A stretch of DNA of 64,000 bases, taken from NCBI GenBank assembly GCA_963921825.1, contig OY997590.1:47137039-47201038 (forward strand), read 5' to 3'. The stretch comes from Erodium maritimum (taxonomy: Eukaryota; Streptophyta; Magnoliopsida; Geraniales; Geraniaceae). Below, piece after piece: positions 55,688 to 64,000 of the stretch (within the stretch, counting starts at the first letter, position 1; each line of letters starts with the position of its first letter). Under the pieces are notes generated by a model. It worked only from the letters and a program-made list of their open reading frames with translations. It had not been told where the DNA came from and did no database searches. The position numbers were made by a program, and so were the translations under genes.

Positions 55688-58600
55688 TGTCACGCCCCAA
55701 TTTCAGTAAACCGAACTCGGGACGCGAACGTTTTGAAACAATAAACCATTTGAAAACCTTTTCCATAAATCACTTTAAAATCACCATTTGTTCATCAAAA
55801 AAATATTTACAACTCAAAATAAGTCCCAACAAGTGGACAAAACCAGGTATCTGTCACTAGACTCAAAAGTAAAACCCATAATCCCGTTCCTAGCTCTTCA
55901 AGCTTCAAAAGCTCACCTATTCCAACCTGCGACCGGTACCTGTAGGAAAAGCAGCTAGGGGTGAGCGTTCGCTCACCACCACGGATAACAGACTGACTAC
56001 GGCATAATTAGCAGACAATGCCGGTAACACCAACAATAAACTCGACACCAGGGAACACTATCCCCAACCCAAGCACTCCGACTGACACACACCCACTGTT
56101 ACCTTCCTTGACCAACTCAACACTCTAACACGTAAAGTAGACCCGACACAATGATCACAACCTCTTCCAAGGACTCAAGAGACCACCACGCAACACCCAA
56201 GATCACAAAGGATCGCACACCAAACAAGATCGCAAAGGATCGCATACCAGCTGCTCAGTAACCTCCCTCAATCACGCGCTTTGCCAAACCACTCAGGTCA
56301 GGCGGTCGACCTGTATCAGTAACCTCCCTCTCTCACGCGCTTCCACGACACAAAATCGGGCCAGGCGGTCGACCTGTCACACTCACAACCCCGAACCACA
56401 CACGCGCGGCCAAGACCCCTTTACTGACGGGCGGGCCCCCTACCCCGTCTGAACATGCAGACGCGTGTGATCGAGGACCCCCGTTGCATGAAGCGGGCCC
56501 ACAACCTCAAGTAACCACAATCACAATCACAAACAAAGTTCAACAAACCGCAACAACACGAGTTCAGCACTCCATAGGCACTCATGGCCACCCAAGACAG
56601 CAACCATAAAACACGGACTCAACAACCCCACAGACACTCACGGCCTCCCAAGATACATCAACGGTAACTCACGGGCTCAACAACCCCACGAGCACTCACG
56701 GCCACTCAAAACCACCAACAGTAACTCACGGGCTCAACAACCCCACAGGCACTCACGGCCTCTCAAAACCACCAACAGTAACTCACGGGCTCAACAACCC
56801 CACGGGCACTCACGGCCTCTCAAAACCACCAACCGTAACTCACGGGCTCAACAACCCCACAGGCACTCACGACCTCCCAAGACACACCAACAGTAAAGAC
56901 ACGGGTTCAACAACCCCACGGGCACTCATGGCCACCCAAGACACCAACAGTAAAACACGGGCTCTCATGGCCACCCAAGACACAACAGTAAAACACGGGC
57001 TCTCATGGCCACCCAAGACACAAAATACACAATCAACCTCCGGCATAACCAATGCCTCCAACAGTCCTAATATCAACAGTTTCACAATCAACCTCCGGGG
57101 ATGGTCTTATGCCTCCAGTACTCCTAATATCGAAAGTTCACAATCAACCTCTGGGCATGGTCATATGCCTCCAGTAATTCTAACATCGATAAGTTCTCTG
57201 CTCCTACGACACTACTAAGTGTCACATGCTCTTCTAATAATCGTTACGTTCTCGTATCATGTCTTTCTAGTAATCGATAAACCTACTTAACCCACGACAC
57301 ACCGGTGTCACATGCAATTCTACTGTTAATTTTCCCTAGTCAGGGCCGAGATCCGGCTACTTTTCCCTACCTCGTATGCTTTCTCCAAAAGCGCACAATT
57401 AAGGTCCGGCGTGATCTCGGACACTCGCCTAGCTTTCCCTTTCCTCGGTCTGCAGCACGATCTAACAAGAACACAATTTTAAACTCTTTTAAGCTTGCAG
57501 GCATAAACTGAATTTTAATAAACCCGGCGCCCAAATGTAACCCCGAAAATGTCGATCACTCCCAAACTCCCCAATTACTCGACATTGTCGATATTGGACC
57601 CGGAAAGGCCCGATTCGCCCGACATGGCGAATCTGCCCGGGTTTTGGAAACTTCCTTTCGGGGCTCCGAAAATTCCCGTTTTTGTTTCTACGGTCTTAGA
57701 ATAATTCAAGGGTTCCTAGGCACTCGACGGAATCGAATTCCGACTAAACGAGTCATTTAATTAGCGTTTAAAGTTTCTAAACCCGTCAATTACAACTTTT
57801 ACAATTTAATTCCAAATTTCGATCCGGGTGTGGATTAACGACTTGGAGAACGTCCTAAACCACCCGAACACGAAAACCCGATACCCGGGCATGTGGGCCC
57901 CACACGGCCACAATGGAAAAATTCCCTTTTTGCCCCAAAACGTTCCTAACGAACCCCAAACCTCAACCATTCATCTTTAAACCAATCTTAAACAAAACCC
58001 AACCTTAATCAAACCGTTTAAACTCAAACCCTAAAATTCAAACGTTCCAAAATGAAAATCGGTTAGGTTCTCACCGTAGGGAATGTCGATGTGAGCTCGA
58101 TTCTTTTATCGTTGAGACGATCCACCGGTTTGATCGACGAGAAACGTCACAAATTCCCCCAACCTCTTCTCTTTTTCTCTCTTCCTTATCTCTTCTTTTC
58201 TCTCTCTAAAAACTCCTTTTTTTTCTAACTTAGTCGTGTACACCATTTCATTTCCCTTTTAATTTGTTTAAAAAAAAACAAACCAAACTCTTATTTACAA
58301 ACTACCACTCATGTCTCATCTTTGTTTTGTCAAATAAACCTAACCCCACCACATTGGTGACATGTGGCAAGTGGGTCTCATCCCTTTTGGAAAATATCTT
58401 CTAGATATTTTTCAGTCAGATTCGGACATTTCGGGCCCCGAACGGGCACTTTTTCCAAGAAATTTCGAAACTTCACGGGCTACAAGGAAACGGCTCAACT
58501 AAGACCGCTGCGATGACGGCTAAGATTTTTGGATCCAAAACGGACCTCGAATGGACCAAAACGTCGCTCGGTTGACTTTTCCAGCGAAAAGTCAACATTT

Positions 58601-58783
58601 CCCAAATTGGTCAGAAAGTTGCCCTGAGTTCCCCGGAACTCACTTTGGTCGATATCGGGGTCAACTTAAGTTCGGTATGACCCTCGGGGTCAAATTTAGG
58701 TTCATTTAAATGTCTGCTTAAAAATTTTATATTTTCCTGTTTTTCGCAGATTTGACTAGCATTGACCGGGAGTGGTTATTACA
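55688..58783 (-). repeat. 5' LTR of the minus-strand Ty3 element
   Basis: Partner of the LTR at 49900, with the same ends and the minisatellite at about 56570-57025. It adjoins the primer-binding site at 55684. Confidence 0.93.
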
Positions 58784-58837
58784 GGATGAGACGGTCATGT
58801 CGGAATTTGTGGAAGTGGGGTAGGAAATTTTCGGCAT

Positions 58838-59292
58838 CGTAGTTCAGAGCAATGGAGAGAGGACTGGTTGTGGTGTGAAAGGGCAAGTTGTGTGTGGTTA
58901 TGTTTAGAGATGGAGAGTAGTATGTATGTATAGGGTAGTGAGATTTATTTTTTAATAGTATAATATAGGATGATAGAAAGGACTTGATAGGTATCATTAG
59001 TTGTATCTAAGTAGTAGATTAGGATTGTTTTTTGTATGGGAAAAAACAACAATCATGATATGTAGCTTGTCGGGTAAAACATGCAAAGTATGATGGAAGA
59101 CATGCAAATGTATGTCCATATACATTTGCATGTATGTTTAATAATATAGTAATAGATTTTATAAACATTAGGGTAGTAAAGTGGAATGAAATATAATGGA
59201 CACGGCGGTCAATGTTGATTATTCAAAGTATCTTTAATCCAAATATAACAGAAACAAAACCACAATTATCCGAACATAAAATATGAGATGTA
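58838..59292. other. Spacer between acidic ORF copy 3 and the transposase gene
   Basis: A/T-rich; contains ATTAGGGTAGTAAAG near 59168. No gene. Confidence 0.45.
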
Positions 59293-61753
59293 TCAAATAG
59301 AAAATAACGAAAGCTTGAATGATTTCAAATAGTGATGTCTTTTCCCCCTCAAAGGACAGGTCCTGCTATCGTGCATTTCAATTTTCCAGCATGTATGACA
59401 TAACCGACTAGGTTTACTAACTACCTCTCGCTCCTTTTCTTTCGTCGATTTTATTCTTTTGCTTTTTGGGGGACGGCCCCCCTTTGTGTTGGTAACAGCC
59501 GATGATTTTACGGTCACTAGTTCTAGTAATTCGATACCGGTAACCGAGGAAATGAAACTGGTCCTATTAAGTCATGCCTCCGCTACAACATCATGCACTG
59601 TTTTGACTTTATATTTGTTCAGCACATCTAACAGCCCACGAAGACTCGTGTTGTCTACATCCGGTGTCCCTATCAACTCCTTAACCCTTGCTTCTATACG
59701 GGTTGACAACTCATCATCAGAGATATAGTCTTCGTCAGACACTTCGCCCCCTTCACACATTTCGGCAGACATTCTAGTTTCCTTACACCACCTTTTTTTA
59801 ACCAACGACCGGGGTATCATCTCCAGATTTGTGGTCTTCAGCACACAGTAAATATGAGGACATGGGATGTCGTATGTTAGAAAACGTTTGTAAGTACACG
59901 TATACTCCTCCGTGGTAAGCCTCAGTAATACTACGAACTCCTTTGGTGGTTCGTACTCATCTTCCAGTATTTTGTACTGCATGATATCACCTTCACCACT
60001 CATAGCGCCCAAGCTACACCATTCCTCAGCGTACTCAATATCATCTTGTACGTCATTGAACACTGGCCACGTATACACACCCCTGTACTGCTCATTTCTC
60101 TGCTTCTCAAGAACTCCGTCGCGACTCCAAATCAGTTGTACAAGTTGATAATATTTGTCAGTGAAATGTGAGTACGTACTGTTCATGGACTCAGATCTGG
60201 ATGTCGTCCTCATAAACTGGCCCATGTCCATGTGTCTGAGATATGTTGGTATCCATTGTTTGTGTATTTCATAAATGCTCTTCAACCACTTGTTGTTCTG
60301 AATGCTGTATTCTTTTAGCACCTTGTTCCATCGGTATTCAAACCTGCTCAGTTCGATGTCATCGTTGAACACGATCTTTTTTATATCGTCGTAAAGTGGA
60401 GTATCTCGAACTATATTACCTGCAACATGTTACACACATACCCATATTAGTACCAGTATGTAATACACACATCTACACTTAGACATTCAAACAAATTTGG
60501 GCTGTCATACAAAATAATGTTTTACACACAACTAAAATATCACAGTATACGTACTATAATTTTATTTACCTTTGTATGCATTTTCTCCATAATATGCAAC
60601 ATGCATAACTTGTGCATTGTATTCGGCATTGTTCGAGGAATCGCAACCTTCATTGTGGGGTCTTGATCAGTAACAAAATATTTTGGTTGCCTCATATCCA
60701 TAGCCTTGAGAAATGCATTGACTAGCCATTCGAACGACTCAATGTTTTCGTGTGTAATTAGTCCCAAACCGAATGTAACATTATTCCTGTAGCTGTCTAC
60801 ACCGGTGAACGGACAAAAGGACATCGAATATATGTACACAATCATTCAGTTTGGCGAATTAAAACGTTAAAATTCAAACATGAAATGCATGCAGAACAAT
60901 AAAAATGTGAAGAAACGTACTTATTGGTCGAATATGTTGTATTGAAACTGACATAATCACCGTACATCTCGTAGTTTCTAACTAAAATACCATCGCACCA
61001 GAATAGATTTTTCAGTCGTCCTTCATCATCGACAGAGTAATCATAACAAAATCCGGTGTTTGATTCCTTTTTTGCACGGAACTTGTCCAGGATGACTTGT
61101 ACATCGTTGTTGCCGATGTACGCCTTCAAATCTCGTTGGTAGTTCATGAAATCCATTTTAGTAGCTCCAACCTTTTCAACTCTGCCACATTCTTGGCTTA
61201 ATATTCGATGAGCACGCGCAGGTTCGACGCCAGATTTTGCACAATGGTCCAACCACGACACTTGGTTTTTTGTCATGTGCCTTTTACCCTTCAGTTTGTG
61301 ACTGTGGTCCTTACTAACCAGCGGGTGATTGTGGTCTGCAACAAATTTTGAAACTTTTTAACCAACCTTGTCATCGGTTAGTGTCATTCCAATTAATGCC
61401 CCACATCCGGTTCTACTCAACAGTGTTTTTCTTTTCTTTGACCCATTATTTGTTGTATCTTCCTCTGGTTGGCGCCTAAATCCTTCTTTCGAGCAAGTTA
61501 TGTACGTTGTGATCACATATTTTCCTCTACCCCTTTTTGTCGTGTTCAACCTCGTGTCAAATCCAGCTAATGTACCAAACGGCTTGTAAAATAGTATCCC
61601 ATGATCCAAAGTGGGGAATATTTGCCCTTCATATGGGGTTCGGTTGTGATTGTAGTTTGGTATGCACGTCTTTCCACCGCATGGGCTAACCAACATTGTG
61701 ACATCTCTGTTTTGAATATCATTGTCCATACTGTAATGAATCAGACCTAACAA
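59293..61753 (-). pseudogene. FAR1-type Mutator-like transposase
   Basis: Read from 61753: the FAR1 DNA-binding domain (GTLAGFDTR, TCSKEGFRR, TGCGAL; then VADHNHPL near 61325), a MULE transposase part (VSFNTTYSTNK; CPFTGVD; VTDQDPTMKVAIP; CMLHIMEK), then FMRTTSRSESMNS, a SWIM-type finger (YTCTYKRF...CPHIYCVLK, about 59900-59840), and a C-terminal knuckle C-H-T-C...HDSRTCP (about 59400-59350). It would bind terminal repeats and cut DNA. In-frame stops lie at 61360-61358 (TAA, just before the HNH motif) and 59574-59572 (TGA). The second SWIM Cys is Tyr by one base change. No AG acceptor exists on the minus strand between 60800 and 60918, where the intron before CPFTGVD should end. Confidence 0.85.
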
Positions 61754-63050
61754 ATTACACAGTATTCATTAACATTTGTGTACACATACAAATTAAATGT
61801 ACAACCATACACCCACAATATGTCCCACACAACATGCTAATGGGTAGTGCAGAAACATACATTAACTTTTGCATATGCACACATCTATGTTAATACTATA
61901 CAAGAAACCCAAAAATGTAATTGCATAAAGAGGCATGGATGCTTATCAAACAAATTACATAGCATTTTTTTCTGTATACATACAAATTTATGTGCAAAAA
62001 CATAAATCGACATATAAGACACCCACAACATGCGAATGGGCATTGTAGGAAACCCAAAAATGAAAATTAATCAACATACATGCATAATATATTACAAATA
62101 CAAACGAAAATGGCAGAAACATACATTGAGTTTGGATCACATATATACGCATTAATTTGCATACGGTGGCATTGAGGCTTATCATACACATTACTCAGTA
62201 TTCATTCAGATTTGTGTATACATACAAACTTAATTGCAAAAACATGTATTGACATATATGACACAGAACATACAAATGGGATTTACAGAAACATACATTA
62301 AAGTTTTCATAAACACATATATATGTTATTCTTCGTAATAAATCCAAAAACGAATTTTCAGTAACATTCATGCATAGTATCTTACCCATACAAAACAAAA
62401 TGGCAGAAACATACATTTAGTTTGGTTCACATATTTATGCATTAATTGCAGAAGAAGGCATTGAGGCTTATTCTATACAGGCAATGCACAACCGCATATA
62501 CATACATCAAGTTTACACAATATTTACAAATGAAAATACCACAAACATCAAGTTTACACAATACATACAAATTAATTGTACAAGCATACATCGACATATA
62601 TAACACACAACATGCAAATGGGTGTTACAGAAACATACATTAAATTTTTCTATAACACACATATTCATACATTACGTTTACACAATACATACAAATGAAA
62701 ATACCAAAAACATACACTTAAAACTCTAGATGGCATAAACACACATCAAGTATAGCATATATGTACAAATACAGGTGACAGAAACATACATTGAGTGTCA
62801 GTTGTAGAAACAGAGACACTGAGCTTGTCATATACTTACATACAAAAATGACACAAACATACATCAAGTTCAGCAAATACAAACAAATGAAAATAGCCAA
62901 CACCCACACGTAAAACACATGATGGCATAAACATACATTAAATACAGCATATTCATACAAGTGAACATGACAAAAACATACATTGAATATTAAAAACAGA
63001 GACAATGAGCTTGTCACATGACTTTTTGTTGAAAAAACGCAATTACTACT
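61754..63050 (-). repeat. Degenerate A/T-rich tandem repeats next to the transposase gene
   Basis: Units of about 200-290 bp recur from about 61745 to 62730. Each combines CAGTATTCATT-like, GTATACATACAAA-like, CAACATGCNAATGGG-like and CAGAAACATACATT-like phrases. Further diverged units continue to about 63000. Probably subterminal sequence of the Mutator-like element. No coding potential. Confidence 0.6.
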
Positions 63051-63619
63051 CAATTATGGAATATATCACTTCATTCATTGCAAATGCACACCCTTTTGTT
63101 TGTTTTGGCCAATGTATTCATCTTACTTTCAGTATCACAACAAAATCATTCATTCAAATGAAAGTACAACCCAAAACAACAATACAGCACCCCAAGTTTC
63201 AGACAATCATAAAAAAGAACGACTTACAACCCGATAGTGCTTCCAACCTCAAAGCTTCGACGATCCGTTGTTTGAAACTGAAAAATTGGTTGACGTCAAT
63301 ATGTCTTCTGCGATTAGGAGCTTTCCATGTATTTTTTGTTGATATTTGTTGTATGTAACTGAAACAATCGTTATTTTGCGATTAATATTGATGACAAAAT
63401 CAATTATTATCTCTGTTTATAGATATTGATGATGTGGAATTTTTTGCGGAAATATTTCCATAAAAATGAATCGTGTTTTCCTATTTTACCCTCATAGGCG
63501 CGCGCGAATTGGTGTAAAAATTTCATAATCGTAAATTTTTTTTGTAATCGCCATTATGCACTGTGGATATTGTTTAATCTAAGGCTTAGACTGGTTCTTA
63601 TTTTGGATCTAAGGGATGA
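63051..63619. other. Right flank of the candidate Mutator-like element
   Basis: No gene recognised. On the minus strand near 63498 the phrase GAGGGTAAAATAGGAAAACA resembles a MULE terminal repeat, but no left partner is available in the window to test it. Confidence 0.3.
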
Positions 63620-63649
63620 TTTGTACCTGAAAGGCCCCCTATATATATA

Positions 63650-63901
63650 GGGGAACTTTCAGGTACAAACCTATCTTATGGTGCGGAATAAGAATAAGAA
63701 TCAATCTATGCCATTGATTACTCAGATCGGACGGCCACCGAAATTCAGGGGGGTGGTGATTAATTACGAAATCAATTACAAGATATGCATTAATTATAAA
63801 GATATGAATTAAATTTGAGCCTTTAATTCTACGATTCAAGGGCTCGGATTGATAGTTTGTATTTCTGACGAAAGATACAAGTTTGTACCTGAATGTTATC
63901 C
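63650..63901. mobile_element. Short TIR element (252 bp) in a TA-repeat
   Basis: The ends GGGGAACTTTCAGGTACAAAC and GTTTGTACCTGAATGTTATCC are inverted repeats matching at about 17 of 21 positions. Both sides are flanked by TATATATA (63642-63649 and from 63903), which fits a TA-type target but also a pre-existing TA repeat. No coding capacity. Confidence 0.5.
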
Positions 63902-63902
63902 T

Positions 63903-64000
63903 ATATATATATATATAGGGTAGCTATCCAGTAAAAACCAACCTTATTGTGCAAACTACGAACTCACCAGGTGCTGACACGTGGCACGTTTAGTGCTGAT
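63903..64000 (+). mobile_element. Start of a further related short element, cut by the window edge
   Basis: After the TA-run the sequence GGGTAGCTATCCAGTAAAAA continues with CCAACCTTATTGTGC. This parallels the start of the 63650 element (CAGGTACAAACC...CTTATGGTGC), so it is a diverged relative or a Helitron-like 5' end. Only 98 bp are visible. Confidence 0.3.

Larger units (their letters stand above)
49900..58783 (-). mobile_element. Ty3/gypsy LTR retrotransposon with 3.1-kb LTRs, non-autonomous
   Basis: Minus-strand element of 8884 bp with the perfect 5-bp duplication GGATG (49895-49899 and 58784-58788). LTRs are 55688-58783 (5', 3096 bp) and 49900-53001 (3', 3102 bp). The binding site complement GCTCTGATACCA is at 55673-55684 and the polypurine tract lies at 53002-53014. 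The internal region is only 2.7 kb and lacks most of pol. In the first ~370 bp I count about 14 LTR mismatches, so it is older than the copia element at 15443. Confidence 0.93.
49364..58837 (-). pseudogene. Small basic/acidic-tailed protein, copy 3 of 3, split by a Ty3 element
   Basis: On the minus strand the ATG is at 58837-58835 (MPKISYPTS). The sequence enters the Ty3 insertion after 58784 and resumes at 49899. It then shows PILPFSDDD, PKAKG, SEKRKM, PKKQKIEH and an acidic tail ending at TAG (49366-49364). Two frame changes lie between 49890 and 49620. The motif order is that of copies 1 and 2, in the opposite orientation. The 3' flank also matches theirs loosely. Function unknown. Confidence 0.55.
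31269..63560. mobile_element. Candidate giant Mutator-like element (left end lost)
   Basis: This is an inference from gene content. A Ulp1-type gene on the plus strand (31350-34332), three related acidic ORFs (44858-45498, 46845-47504, 49364-58837) and a FAR1-type transposase on the minus strand (59293-61753) face each other. They are separated by A/T-rich DNA sharing a TACTACCCTAATG-like phrase. Removing the nested Ty3 sequences (34927-44490 and 49900-58783) leaves about 14 kb. Plant MULEs that carry Ulp1 genes (KAONASHI type) are known. I cannot see matching terminal repeats: the left end is cut by the Ty3 junction at 31268 and the right end is set only roughly. Confidence 0.5.

Noticed and set aside
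59912..60148. Serine-rich plus-strand frame inside the transposase gene.
   Set aside because: Antisense to conserved FAR1/MULE transposase sequence.

Overview
The window is nuclear DNA of a flowering plant, most likely a eudicot. The evidence is an intron-containing plant U-box/armadillo ubiquitin ligase gene, plant L1-type LINE, Ty1/copia and Ty3 LTR retrotransposons, plant Mutator-like elements (MULEs) and a FAR1-type transposase. There are no bacterial operons, CRISPR arrays or rRNA genes, and I see no convincing tRNA gene. The species cannot be named from the sequence.

Layout. 1-3925: a 5'-truncated L1-like LINE on the minus strand with ORF2 decayed. 3926-6182: unassigned DNA with an hAT-like terminus. 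6192-8386: a MULE-type foldback element with a 9-bp target duplication, carrying inside it a second foldback (6967-8125) with its own 9-bp duplication. 8821-9774: decayed pieces of a NAM-associated/Myb-like gene. 10318-12853 (minus): the only host gene that looks intact, a four-exon PUB10/PUB11-like E3 ligase of about 608 residues. 14348-24160: a proline-rich reading frame of unknown origin split by a very young but defective copia element (15443-23904, LTRs 1687 bp each, TSD ATCCT). 24150-26274: the 3' end of another copia element. 26657-31268: an internally deleted Ty3 element whose 3' LTR is cut off.

31269-~63560 appears to be the body of one very large Mutator-like element whose left end is lost. 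It holds a broken Ulp1-like (C48) protease gene on the plus strand, three related copies of a small lysine-rich/acidic-tailed ORF, and a FAR1-type transposase gene on the minus strand converging on them. It has been inflated by about 18 kb of later Ty3 insertions. One is a three-deep nest of solo LTRs (34927-44490), each layer with its own 5-bp TSD. The other is a full Ty3 element (49900-58783, TSD GGATG) that landed inside the third acidic ORF.

How the parts relate: the transposase, the Ulp1 gene and the acidic ORFs look like the gene set of one transposon, all now damaged. The two Ty3 elements with internal regions share the same integrase-core deletion junction, so they probably belong to one defective family spread in trans. 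The PUB gene is the only candidate for a working cellular protein. The far right end (63620-64000) holds short TIR elements inserted in TA-repeats.
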